Assembly: GCA_016710435.1 (NCBI GenBank)
Contig: JADJVV010000001.1
Span: 1,820,501-1,884,500, forward strand
Reading direction: 5' to 3'
DNA length: 64,000 nt
DNA from: Hyphomicrobiales bacterium
GTDB lineage: Bacteria; Pseudomonadota; Alphaproteobacteria; Rhizobiales; Aestuariivirgaceae
Shown here: piece by piece, positions 33,635-41,589 of the stretch
Numbering within the stretch: position 1 is the first letter of the stretch
Layout: each line of letters starts with the position of its first letter
Translations under genes and position numbers: made by a program
The notes under the pieces: model-generated
Told to the model about the DNA's origin: nothing
Database searches by the model: none
What the model saw: only the letters and a program-made list of their open reading frames with translations

Positions 33635-34431
33635 CCGACGCAACGCCCAGGCCTGATCCCGAGATCGACGAGATGATTCCCGAGGCGCCGAAGAAGCGCC
33701 TCACCCGCCGCGAGTTGGAAAAGCGCCGCATGTTCCTCCGTTCGGTTGGGGCAGGCGTGACGCTCGTGGGCCTGTCGCTTGTCGGCTACTTCCCCGTCCT
33801 CAAGCAATTGTTCGACCGCCTGCGTCCGCCCGGCGCATTGGAGGAAGATGATTTTCTCGCGGCCTGCATCAAGTGTGGGCAATGCGTGCAGGTCTGCCCG
33901 GTGGAAGCCATCAAGCTCGCCGATGGTGATGAAGGCTACGCGCTGGGAACGCCCTATATCGATGCCCGCAAGCAGGCCTGCGATTTCTCCTGCGATGCGG
34001 TGCAGTGCGTGCTCGCCTGCCCTACCGGCGCCTTGACCCACGAGATTGCCCGCAAGGAAGAAGTCCGCATGGGTGTCGCCCGCCTGGCACGGCCCGATGC
34101 CTGCCTCGCCATGAAGGGACAGGGTTTCAAGGGTCTGGCGCGCGGCGATCTCTTCCAGGGCATGCTGCGCTACGAGGACATCGACCGCTGGACGCCGATG
34201 CGCGTGGCTGATCACCCCTATGATCTCGAGATATGCGATCTCTGCGTGCGCGAATGTCCCATCACGGGTGCGATCTCGCTGGAAAGTGTGGGCACCGACG
34301 CCGGCGACACCCGCCGCCGCCCTGTGATCCATGACGCCTGCGTGGGCTGCGGTACCTGCGAAATGATCTGCCCTGCCGAACCAGCAGCCATCGTCGTGGA
34401 TGCCAAGGTGACAAAGGAGCGCGTGGCATGA
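33631..34431 (+). CDS. nosG: NosG/NapG-like iron-sulfur protein
   Basis: A 266-residue ferredoxin-type protein of the MauM/NapG family. One span lies at residues 33-55 (VGAGVTLVGLSLVGYFPVL) and four [4Fe-4S] sites follow: CIKCGQCVQVCP, CDFSCDAVQCVLACP, CDLCVRECP and CVGCGTCEMICP. In clade II nos clusters NosG and NosH are proposed to take electrons from menaquinol towards the periplasmic cytochromes. It overlaps both neighbours by four bases. Confidence 0.88.
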   Translation: MTDATPRPDPEIDEMIPEAPKKRLTRRELEKRRMFLRSVGAGVTLVGLSLVGYFPVLKQLFDRLRPPGALEEDDFLAACIKCGQCVQVCPVEAIKLADGDEGYALGTPYIDARKQACDFSCDAVQCVLACPTGALTHEIARKEEVRMGVARLARPDACLAMKGQGFKGLARGDLFQGMLRYEDIDRWTPMRVADHPYDLEICDLCVRECPITGAISLESVGTDAGDTRRRPVIHDACVGCGTCEMICPAEPAAIVVDAKVTKERVA

Positions 34432-35405
34432 AGTGGTTCCTGCACGCCTTCGCCATGATGTTCGGCGCAGCGCCGCGCAAGCCCGAAGAGGGTGAAGTGA
34501 CCGACGCCGCCCGCGCCATGATGAAATTCAAGAAGCTCCCCGACCAGGTGAAGCTGCGCAAGCAACGCATCGCCGAGGAGCATGAATTTCCCGTCGTCTC
34601 CAACAAGTGGCGGAACAGGCGCTGGGCTTCCATCGTCATTCTCAACGCGCTGTTCATCATCTCCTACTGGTTCGACGTGCAACTGGTGGAAGGTGCGCTC
34701 ACGGCGTCTCGCTTCTTCGGCTTCCACATGGCGGACGTCTTCAGTGCCGCGCAGGTGATGCTCGCCTTCAAGGAGGTGATGCTGAACCTGGTGATCGGCA
34801 CCGCAACCGTCGTCATCGCCTGGTGGCTGGTGGGAGGCCGCGCCTTCTGTTCATGGATCTGCCCTTATCACCTGCTGGCCGAATGGGCCGAGATGATCCA
34901 CCTCAAGCTGGCGCGCCTCGGGCTTGCCAAGGATCACGTCTTCCACCGCGGACTGCGCACCGTGCTGTGGGCAGTCTTCCTCGCGCTCGCCTTCTTCACC
35001 AGCTACACCATCTACGAATACATCAACCCCGTTGGCATCGTCTCGCGCGCCCTCATCTATGGGCCGACCGTCGCCATCTTCTGGGTCTTGTTCCTGCTGG
35101 GGATCGAGGTGTTCTATTCGCGCCGCTTCTGGTGCCGCTACGTGTGCCCGATCGGCTTGAGCTACGGCATCACCGGCGCGGTATCACCGGTGCAGGTGGA
35201 ATACAATCTGGAGCTCTGCCTGCATGAAGGCGAATGCCGCAAGGTCTGTCTCGTGCCGCATGTGCTGGAGGTGACCAAGATGGGCTACGCCAGTGACACG
35301 TTCGAGTATATCGGCGCCGACTGCACGCGCTGCGGCATGTGCGTGGATGCCTGCCCGCAGGGGGCGCTGAAATTCAAGGTCCGCGGACTGGACAAGGTGA
35401 TCTGA
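34428..35405 (+). CDS. nosH: NosH/NapH-like membrane iron-sulfur protein
   Basis: A 325-residue NapH-type protein. Four or five spans lie between residues 65 and 235, with conserved Cys motifs CSWICPYH and CRYVCPIG at the membrane surface, and two ferredoxin-like clusters at the C-terminus (CLHEGECRKVC and CTRCGMCVDACP). NapH-like proteins are quinol-oxidising partners of NapG. Here it probably forms the quinol dehydrogenase of the nos electron chain in place of the missing NosR. Confidence 0.88.
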   Translation: MKWFLHAFAMMFGAAPRKPEEGEVTDAARAMMKFKKLPDQVKLRKQRIAEEHEFPVVSNKWRNRRWASIVILNALFIISYWFDVQLVEGALTASRFFGFHMADVFSAAQVMLAFKEVMLNLVIGTATVVIAWWLVGGRAFCSWICPYHLLAEWAEMIHLKLARLGLAKDHVFHRGLRTVLWAVFLALAFFTSYTIYEYINPVGIVSRALIYGPTVAIFWVLFLLGIEVFYSRRFWCRYVCPIGLSYGITGAVSPVQVEYNLELCLHEGECRKVCLVPHVLEVTKMGYASDTFEYIGADCTRCGMCVDACPQGALKFKVRGLDKVI

Positions 35406-35409
35406 GCCG

Positions 35410-36276
35410 ATGATCGAGATCAGGAATCTGACCAAGAGATTCGACGGCCGCGCCGTGCTTGATGCGCTGTCGCTGCGCATCGCGGCGCAGGACCGCATCG
35501 CCCTGGTAGGTTCGAACGGCGCGGGCAAGACCACGTTGTTCCGCTGCCTTCTTGGCCACTATGGCTATGAAGGCGAGATCATCATCGATGGCGCTTCGGC
35601 CCGCCGCCGGGAGCCGGCATTGCTGGCCCAGGTGGCCTTCGTGCCGCAACTGCCGCCGCCGCTCCGCATGCCCGTGGGGGAACTGCTGCGCTTCGCCCAC
35701 GAAACAACCGGTGCCGAACGTGCCGTGATGGAAGGCATGGCGGCGAAGCTGGGCATCGACCTCGACGCCGTGGCGCGCCAGCCCTTTTACCGTCTCTCCG
35801 GCGGGCAGAAACAGAAGATTCTGGTCACGGTGGCGCTGGCCCGCGAGGCAAAGTTGCTGATTTTCGACGAACCCTCAGCCAACCTCGATCCCGCCGCGCG
35901 CGGCGCCTTCATCGAACTGCTGGCGGCCCGTCAGGACTGCGCCATGCTCATCGCCAGCCACCGCCTCGAAGAGGTGGCGCCGCTGGTCAATCGCGTCGTT
36001 GAACTCGACCGCGGCAAGGTGGTGCTGGACGATGCGGTGGCTGACCGCCTGTCGGCTGGTGAACAGCATGCCTGCATGGTGGTGCTGCGCGAGATGCACG
36101 AACCCATGGCCCGCGCCTTCCTCTCCTGGGGACTGACGGCGAAGGGCGACCTCACCTTCACCGGCCAGGTTCCCGCGGCCGAGAGCTTCCGCTTCCTCTC
36201 CATGCTCTCGCGTTATGCCGGCCTTGTCGAAAAATTCTCCATGGACGTGGAAAGCCACCGCCGGAAAGGACGCTGA
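35410..36276 (+). CDS. nosF: NosF, ABC transporter ATPase
   Basis: A 288-residue cytoplasmic ATPase of the NosDFY complex. Walker A GSNGAGKTT is near residue 35, the signature LSGGQKQK near 135, Walker B LLIFDEPSANLDP near 155, and the switch His in IASHR near 180. The complex powers delivery of a sulfur or copper species for CuZ assembly. It follows the nosH-like gene by four bases. Confidence 0.93.
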   Translation: MIEIRNLTKRFDGRAVLDALSLRIAAQDRIALVGSNGAGKTTLFRCLLGHYGYEGEIIIDGASARRREPALLAQVAFVPQLPPPLRMPVGELLRFAHETTGAERAVMEGMAAKLGIDLDAVARQPFYRLSGGQKQKILVTVALAREAKLLIFDEPSANLDPAARGAFIELLAARQDCAMLIASHRLEEVAPLVNRVVELDRGKVVLDDAVADRLSAGEQHACMVVLREMHEPMARAFLSWGLTAKGDLTFTGQVPAAESFRFLSMLSRYAGLVEKFSMDVESHRRKGR

Positions 36277-36279
36277 CCC

Positions 36280-36756
36280 ATGCAGCCCTGCACAAGACGC
36301 GTGTTCATTGGCTTCGTGCCCTTCACCGCGCTCGCCCTCTCCGGCTGCATGAAGCAGGCGGAGGGCGCCGAGGAAATCCACTACAGCCGCGAAAGCTGCA
36401 CCATGTGCGGCATGATCATTTCCGACCCGCATTTCGCCACGGAAATCCGCATCGTCAAGGACAAGGCGCTGATGAAATTCGATGACTTCGGCTGCGCCGC
36501 GCAATGGCTCAAGTCCGCCAAGTGGGAGGACGCCGACATTGCCGAATTCTGGGTGATGAATTCCGATGATGGCACCACCTGGCTTGATGCCCGCAAGGCA
36601 AGTTTCACCTCGGGCGCCATCACGCCCATGGATTATGGCTATGCCGCGGTGGCGGACGCCCGCAGTGGCGCTGTAACATTCGAGGAGGCGCGCAAGGCCG
36701 TGCTCTCCAAGGGCCTTTCCAGCCGTTGCCTTGAACCGGACGTGAGCAAGACATGA
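36280..36756 (+). CDS. nosL: NosL, copper-binding lipoprotein
   Basis: A 158-residue lipoprotein. The lipobox is ALSGC with the lipidated Cys near residue 23. The mature part has the NosL motif SCTMCGMIISD, whose Cys and Met bind Cu(I), followed by FDDFGCAAQWL. NosL donates copper to apo-NosZ or to the NosDFY complex. It overlaps nosY by four bases. Confidence 0.94.
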   Translation: MQPCTRRVFIGFVPFTALALSGCMKQAEGAEEIHYSRESCTMCGMIISDPHFATEIRIVKDKALMKFDDFGCAAQWLKSAKWEDADIAEFWVMNSDDGTTWLDARKASFTSGAITPMDYGYAAVADARSGAVTFEEARKAVLSKGLSSRCLEPDVSKT

Positions 36757-37589
36757 GCCACCCCTCGGGACTACGCGTCGCCGCGCGGCTGGAGGTGCAG
36801 GAATCCCTGCGCGCCCGCTGGTTCTTCCTCTATGCCGCCGTCTTCTTCGGCCTCATGCTGCTGTTGGCCTTCACCGGCATTTCGGAATCTCGCGTGCTCG
36901 GCTTCACGGGGCTTTCGCGGCTGCTCGTCACCTACATCCAGATCACCATGGCAGTATTGCCGCTCTTCATTTTGGTGACGACAGCGCGTTCGCTGGTGGG
37001 TGACCGGGAAGTGGGCAACCTCGAATACATGCTCGCCTTCCCCATGCGGCTTGGTCACTGGTACTGGGGCAAGTTCCTGGGCCGGCTGATTCTCATTGTC
37101 GTGCCCGTGCTGGCGGCACTCGCCTTCGCCGTCGTCTATGGCGAACTGCGCGGCCATGATGTGCCGTGGATGCAGGTGTCGCTCTATGCGGGCCTCGTCT
37201 GCGCGCTGGCCGCCTGTTTCCTCGGCCTCGGATTTTTCCTCTCAAGCCTGGCGCGTTCGACGGAAGTCTCGCTCGGCTCGTCGCTGGTGATCTGGCTCCT
37301 GCTGGTGGCGTTGCTGGACCTGCTGCTGCTGTCGATCCTCATCCGCTCGCAGTTCGATCCCGCCTTCATTGTCGGCATCGCGCTGGCCAATCCGCTGCAG
37401 ACTTTCCGCACCGCCAGCATGATCCTGTTCGATCCGCAGCTCATCCTGCTGGGGCCTGCCTCCTACATCATCCTCGACCGCTTCGGCGTGCCGGGATACG
37501 TCGTCTGGGCCCTGGTCTATCCTTCCGTGCTGGGGGTCGTCGCGGCCGCTGCTGGTTTCTGGCGCTTCCGCTCAACCGATCTCGTCTGA
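36753..37589 (+). CDS. nosY: NosY, ABC transporter permease
   Basis: A 278-residue ABC-2 type permease with six spans. Features include the amphipathic N-terminal helix AARLEVQESLRARWFFLYAAVFF, the cytoplasmic DREVGNLEYMLAFPM and YWGKFLGR motifs, and a C-terminal span. It pairs with NosF in the inner membrane. It is the last gene of the nos operon, converging on the TlpA-like gene two bases away. Confidence 0.92.
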   Translation: MSHPSGLRVAARLEVQESLRARWFFLYAAVFFGLMLLLAFTGISESRVLGFTGLSRLLVTYIQITMAVLPLFILVTTARSLVGDREVGNLEYMLAFPMRLGHWYWGKFLGRLILIVVPVLAALAFAVVYGELRGHDVPWMQVSLYAGLVCALAACFLGLGFFLSSLARSTEVSLGSSLVIWLLLVALLDLLLLSILIRSQFDPAFIVGIALANPLQTFRTASMILFDPQLILLGPASYIILDRFGVPGYVVWALVYPSVLGVVAAAAGFWRFRSTDLV

Positions 37590-37591
37590 TG

Positions 37592-38131
37592 TCAGGCGGC
37601 GGGCAATAGCGCGGAAAGCCAGCGGAGCGTATCCGCATCATCCCACGTGGCTTCGCCTGTGACGGACCAGCGCATGAGCCCTGCCGCATCGATGACCAGC
37701 GTGGCGGGTAGTCCCGGTCCCACGTTCACCGCCTGCAGGTTCGCCGTATCGCCCGCGAGCCGGGGCAGGTTGGTGAGGCCAAGCTCCGCGTAGAATTCCG
37801 TCACCGCTTCAAGGCCGCGCCGGTCGAAGGAGAGCGGCAAGACCACCACAGGCTTTCCCGTGAGAACCCCAGCGAGCCGTGAAAGGCTCGGCATTTCACG
37901 CCGGCATGGCAGGCACCAGCTGGCCCACAGGTTGAGGATCACCAGACGGCCACGGAAATCCGTGAGGCGCACAGGCCCGTCAGGTCCCGTCATCGCAATC
38001 CCGTCGAGTGATTTTGGCGTGGCATGGGTGATGGCGAGAACCGCCGCCGAGAGCGCATCTTCCGCCCGCGCAACGGCACATCCTCCAACAGCCGCAAGAC
38101 CGCCCGCGACGAGGGCCCTGCGCGTCAGCAC
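37592..38131 (-). CDS. TlpA/redoxin-type periplasmic thiol-disulfide protein
   Basis: A 179-residue exported thioredoxin-fold protein. The N-terminus MLTRRALVAGGLAAVGGCAVARA has an Arg pair and a possible lipid-attachment Cys. The active site is WASWCLPCRREMP near residue 75, and the cis-Pro lies in GLPATLVI. TlpA-like proteins reduce SCO and CuA-site thiols in alphaproteobacteria, so it probably serves the adjacent SCO protein and copper enzymes. It overlaps the SCO gene by one base. Confidence 0.88.
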   Translation of the reverse strand: MLTRRALVAGGLAAVGGCAVARAEDALSAAVLAITHATPKSLDGIAMTGPDGPVRLTDFRGRLVILNLWASWCLPCRREMPSLSRLAGVLTGKPVVVLPLSFDRRGLEAVTEFYAELGLTNLPRLAGDTANLQAVNVGPGLPATLVIDAAGLMRWSVTGEATWDDADTLRWLSALLPAA

Positions 38132-38730
38132 TACGGTGCTGCCGGAATGGCCTTCACGGCGGCCTGGACTGCCGCCGTCATCTCGGCGGTGGCGATGCCA
38201 TAGGGGAACCGTTTCAACAGCGCCCCGTCCGCACCCACCATGGCGATCGAAGCGGTGTGATCGACGGTATAGAGCAGCGGATCATCGCCGCCCGGTTTCT
38301 GGATCTCGTATTGCGCATTATAGGCCTTGACCATGGCGTCGGTGTAGGGCGCAGGTCCGCGAAGTGCAACAATCCGGATATCGAAACTCTTCACATATTC
38401 GCGCATGACGGCAGAGGTATCGCGCGCCGGATCGACGGTGACGAAGATGGGCTGCACCTTCTTCGCGTCATCGCCCATCGCCTTCATCACATCCGCCATC
38501 TGCACAAGGCTGGTGGGGCAAATGTCCGGGCAGTGGGTGTAGCCGAAATAGAGAAGCGAGACCTTGCCCAGCAAGATGTCATCATCCACCACATTGCCGG
38601 TGGTGGCGTCCTCCATCATGAAGCGGCGGGCAGGTTGCTCCGGGGCCTCCTGGGCCAAGGCGGCAGGAACGGCCGCAAGCATGGCACAGGCCACGAGCAT
38701 GTGGCGGCGGGACATCAGGGTATTCATCAT
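38131..38730 (-). CDS. SCO1/SenC family protein
   Basis: A 199-residue exported SCO protein with a signal near residues 8-27 (RRHMLVACAMLAAVPAALAQ), the copper motif CPDICP near 77 and the ligand His in YTVDHTASI. It is the second SCO gene in the window, next to the 3' end of nos, where it may metallate CuA of NosZ or the cbb3 copper site. Start codons at 38730, 38727 or 38715 are all possible; the closeness of the upstream palindrome favours the later one. Confidence 0.9.
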   Translation of the reverse strand: MMNTLMSRRHMLVACAMLAAVPAALAQEAPEQPARRFMMEDATTGNVVDDDILLGKVSLLYFGYTHCPDICPTSLVQMADVMKAMGDDAKKVQPIFVTVDPARDTSAVMREYVKSFDIRIVALRGPAPYTDAMVKAYNAQYEIQKPGGDDPLLYTVDHTASIAMVGADGALLKRFPYGIATAEMTAAVQAAVKAIPAAP

Positions 38731-38764
38731 GTGGCTGTTCTAGGTCGCCGGCCTGGTTCTGCCC

Positions 38765-38778
38765 TTGACTTTGGTCAG
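38765..38778. promoter_or_regulatory. FNR/Dnr-type operator between SCO and BASS genes
   Basis: TTGAC-TTTG-GTCAG, nine of ten positions matching the nor operator. Its centre is about 53 bases before the BASS gene ATG and 41-56 before the SCO start candidates. Confidence 0.6.
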
Positions 38779-38824
38779 GGGCAGGGGTGCCTTCAGGGCA
38801 TATCGGAAGGCAACGGAGAGACAC

Positions 38825-39676
38825 ATGCTTGCGCTGATCCTGCCCCTTGCCCTCGCCTTCCTGATGTTCACCGTCGGCCTGCGGCTTGCGGTAGCGGATC
38901 TCTCAGCAACTGCTCGCGCCCCCCACGCCCTGCTGGCGGGGTTGGTGGTGCAGATGTTGGTCTTGCCGGCGCTGGCCTGGATTCTGATCCGGCTTCTTCA
39001 CCTTCCGCCTGATATCGCCCTTGGCCTCATGATCATCGCCATCTGCCCCGGCGGCATTACCTCAAACTATGTGAGCCTGCTGGCGGGTGCCGATGTGGCC
39101 CTCTCCACCGCCATGACGCTGGTGACAAGCCTCGCTGCGAGCCTCACCATTCCGGCCCTGCTGGGTCTGAGCGGCATCGAGATCGGCACAACCAGCCTGT
39201 TGCGCATGGCACTGGTGATGACGGCTGTCACGGCCGTGCCGCTGGCAGCCGGGATGCTGGTGCGGCGTTCCAAAGAAGCGCGCGCAAGCACAATCGCAGC
39301 AGCACTGGACCGACCCGCCAAACTGGTCTTCGCCGGCATCGTGCTCGCGACCTTCTGGCAGAACCGGGAGGTGCTGCTGGTGCACGCGGGCGAGACCGGA
39401 CCAGCCGTTGTGATGCTCAACGTGGGTGCCGTTCTGCTCGCCCTTTCCACCCGCCTGGTGCACGGCATATCGCGTACCCAGGCTCTTGCCATTGCCGTGG
39501 AAACGGGGCTGCAGAACGCCGCCATCGCGATTTTCATCTGCACGTCGCTTCTGGGCCGGGCCGAACTGGCCGTTCCGGCACTGATCTATGCCGTTGTCAT
39601 GAACCTGACGGCCCTGGCGCTGGTAGCCAGCAACCGCCCGCAACGGCAGCTGCAGGATGGCGGCGTGGCGGCCTGA
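38825..39676 (+). CDS. Bile acid:sodium symporter family transporter
   Basis: A 283-residue BASS-fold membrane protein with about nine or ten hydrophobic segments. Family marks are LALAFLMFTVGLRLAVADL, the crossover motif CPGGITSNYVSLLAGADVALS, and VETGLQNAAIAIFICTSLL near residue 230. Substrates of bacterial members are mostly unknown (organic anions). GGAGAG precedes ATG 38825, and a palindrome upstream suggests low-oxygen or NO control, an odd setting for this family. Confidence 0.88.
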   Translation: MLALILPLALAFLMFTVGLRLAVADLSATARAPHALLAGLVVQMLVLPALAWILIRLLHLPPDIALGLMIIAICPGGITSNYVSLLAGADVALSTAMTLVTSLAASLTIPALLGLSGIEIGTTSLLRMALVMTAVTAVPLAAGMLVRRSKEARASTIAAALDRPAKLVFAGIVLATFWQNREVLLVHAGETGPAVVMLNVGAVLLALSTRLVHGISRTQALAIAVETGLQNAAIAIFICTSLLGRAELAVPALIYAVVMNLTALALVASNRPQRQLQDGGVAA

Positions 39677-39677
39677 T

Positions 39678-40127
39678 CTAACGCAGCACCTCGAAGCCCT
39701 TGCCCAGGGCCTTGCGGCCCTCGTCGGCCGGTGTTGCCCCTGCGGCCGACAGGTCTTCGATGATCGGGCAATGCGGGCGCGCATCGCCATGGCAATGCTC
39801 CGCGAGGTGACGGAGCGCCCGCGTCATGTCCTGCAGCGCCTGCATCTTCGCCTCCAGTTCGCCGATATGCGCCAGCGCCACGGCTTTCACGTCACTGCTG
39901 GCGCGCGACCGGTCGCGCCACAGCTTCATCAGTTGCGCCATTTGCGCGGTGCTGAAGCCGAGGTCGCGCGCCCGGCGGATGAAACGGAGGTCGTGCACAT
40001 CGGCGTCCCCATAGACCCGGTACCCGGCGCCGCTGCGCAAGGCCGGCCTGATCAATCCTGTCTGTTCGTAGTGGCGGATCATCTTCGCTGACACGCCCGT
40101 CGCCGCCGATGCTTCACCGATGTTCAT
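39678..40127 (-). CDS. cueR: CueR-type MerR family copper-responsive regulator
   Basis: A 149-residue MerR regulator. The winged helix starts MNIGEASAATGVSAKMIRHYEQTGLI; a dimer helix follows, and the metal loop CHGDARPHC (two Cys seven residues apart, then PIIEDL) is the Cu(I) signature of CueR. It twists the promoter DNA to activate copper-efflux genes. The tail of about 25 residues is longer than usual. It lies downstream of the DUF4396 gene, and a CueR-type promoter precedes that gene. Confidence 0.92.
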   Translation of the reverse strand: MNIGEASAATGVSAKMIRHYEQTGLIRPALRSGAGYRVYGDADVHDLRFIRRARDLGFSTAQMAQLMKLWRDRSRASSDVKAVALAHIGELEAKMQALQDMTRALRHLAEHCHGDARPHCPIIEDLSAAGATPADEGRKALGKGFEVLR

Positions 40128-40154
40128 GGGGAAAGTCTCCGCTGGGGTTTCATC

Positions 40155-40610
40155 TCAATGATGATGCGCGTGAGCCGCCGCATGGCCTTGCCCCCGGCCG
40201 ATCATCCACACATTGACCGGATAGGCCGCCACAAACGCCACCCCAAGGGCAGCCGCCATGCTGATCCAGAACAGGCTGTCGAAAGGACCTGCCGCCATTG
40301 CGCCGGGAATGATCAACATTGCCGCGTTGTCGACAAGTTCCATGATGGAGATGGACACGAAGTCGGCTGCCAGCGCCACCGCAAGGGTCTGGCGCAAGGC
40401 CATGCCGCTGCGCAAGAGCGGCATCATTGTGAGCCCGAAGCCGCTGATGAAAGCCAGGACGACGGCAAGGCCGACAGTCGTCCACGCGCCGAGGCCAAGG
40501 GCCGTGCCGATGGCCATGCCGGCGATCTCGCCGATGGCACAACCTGTCATGCAATGCAGCGTCGCCTGGAAGGCAAGGCGCGGGAGGGAGCCGGAAGGGT
40601 CGTATTTCAA
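40155..40610 (-). CDS. DUF4396 membrane protein, probably copper-linked
   Basis: A 151-residue protein with four hydrophobic segments. The N-terminal motif ATLHCMTGCAIGE places His, two Cys, Met and Glu in one helix, typical of DUF4396, and the tail GHAAAHAHHH is His-rich. These suggest metal, probably Cu(I), binding or transport in the inner membrane. The start is TTG at 40610, supported by GGAG eight bases upstream; no ATG fits. A CueR-type promoter precedes it, and cueR follows in the same direction. Confidence 0.75.
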   Translation of the reverse strand: MKYDPSGSLPRLAFQATLHCMTGCAIGEIAGMAIGTALGLGAWTTVGLAVVLAFISGFGLTMMPLLRSGMALRQTLAVALAADFVSISIMELVDNAAMLIIPGAMAAGPFDSLFWISMAAALGVAFVAAYPVNVWMIGRGQGHAAAHAHHH

Positions 40611-40657
40611 CTGCGTTCTCCACCTGATGTGGCCCGGAAAATGCCGGGATGAACAGC

Positions 40658-40688
40658 GTTATGGTGCTTCCCATGCTGGGAAGGTCAA
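40658..40688 (-). promoter_or_regulatory. CueR-type promoter/operator
   Basis: On the minus strand -35 TTGACC (40688-40683) and -10 CATAAC (40663-40658) are 19 bases apart, the overlong spacer typical of MerR-family promoters. The spacer holds the dyad CTTCCC-ATGCT-GGGAAG (40667-40683 on the plus strand), close to the E. coli copA site. It should drive the DUF4396-cueR operon. Confidence 0.82.
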
Positions 40689-40770
40689 GGGAATATTTCC
40701 AAACCCGGCCCCATGAATCACAACTGCGGCGTTTAATAGCGGCGGTGGTACACGGGGAGTTGGTTGAATT

Positions 40771-41586
40771 ATGAGTTTCACCGCCTATAAGATGGCTCGA
40801 CGGCGAATTCCGGCCACGCTTAAAAGCGAGAGAGACGTGCTCAAGAACAACGAGACCCGGAAGGACGTGCACAACTCCGATGTGCCCGTGGTCTGCCGCG
40901 CCTGCGAAGCCCGTCACCGTGGTATCTGCGGCGCGCTCTCGCCTGAGCAACTGGTGGAACTGAGCAAGCACACGACCAAGCAGATTTTTTCGTCCGAGAG
41001 CGAGATCGCCCCCGTGGGCCAGGACATTCCCCGCCAGGCCAACATCTTGAGCGGCGTCGTCAAGCTGAGCAAGCTCACCGCCGACGGCCGCCAGCAGATC
41101 GTGGGCCTCCAGTTCGCGCCCGATTTCATGGGCCGGCCTTTTGCGCGGCAGAGCGACGTGACAGTGGAAGCGGCGACCGACGTGAAGGTCTGTTCCTTCC
41201 CTGCGGGTACGCTGGAAACGCTGGTCCGCTCCTCACCCGACCTCGAACGCCGCCTGCACGAACAGACCCTGAAGGAACTGGACGAGGCGCGCAACTGGAT
41301 GCTCACACTCGGCCGCAAGACCGCATCGGAAAAAGTGGCGAGCTTCCTTTATCTCATCGCCACCCATGCCGATCCGGAACTGGATTCCAACGAGGGCGGC
41401 GTGAGTTTCGACATTCCCCTGAAGCGCTCGGACATCGCCGACTTCCTCGGCCTCACCATCGAGACCGTGAGCCGCCAGCTGACCAAGCTGCGCCATGCCG
41501 GGGTGATCAACATCCACAACAACCGCACGGTGGAAGTGCCGGAGCTCAATCGTCTCCGCCAGATGACCGAGCAGGACAACGCCTGA
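40771..41586 (+). CDS. fnrN: FnrN-type oxygen-sensing Crp/Fnr regulator
   Basis: A 271-residue FNR homologue. Three N-terminal Cys (C42, C45, C53 in CRACEARHRGIC) and C141 can bind an oxygen-labile [4Fe-4S] cluster; the C-x2-C-x7-C spacing is that of rhizobial FnrN. The helix-turn-helix LTIETVSRQL has the E..SR that reads TTGAT half-sites. It probably activates the cco, hemN and other units under low oxygen. ATG 40771 is used, though an internal ATG (MARRRIP) is also possible. Confidence 0.92.
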   Translation: MSFTAYKMARRRIPATLKSERDVLKNNETRKDVHNSDVPVVCRACEARHRGICGALSPEQLVELSKHTTKQIFSSESEIAPVGQDIPRQANILSGVVKLSKLTADGRQQIVGLQFAPDFMGRPFARQSDVTVEAATDVKVCSFPAGTLETLVRSSPDLERRLHEQTLKELDEARNWMLTLGRKTASEKVASFLYLIATHADPELDSNEGGVSFDIPLKRSDIADFLGLTIETVSRQLTKLRHAGVINIHNNRTVEVPELNRLRQMTEQDNA

Positions 41587-41589
41587 GCG

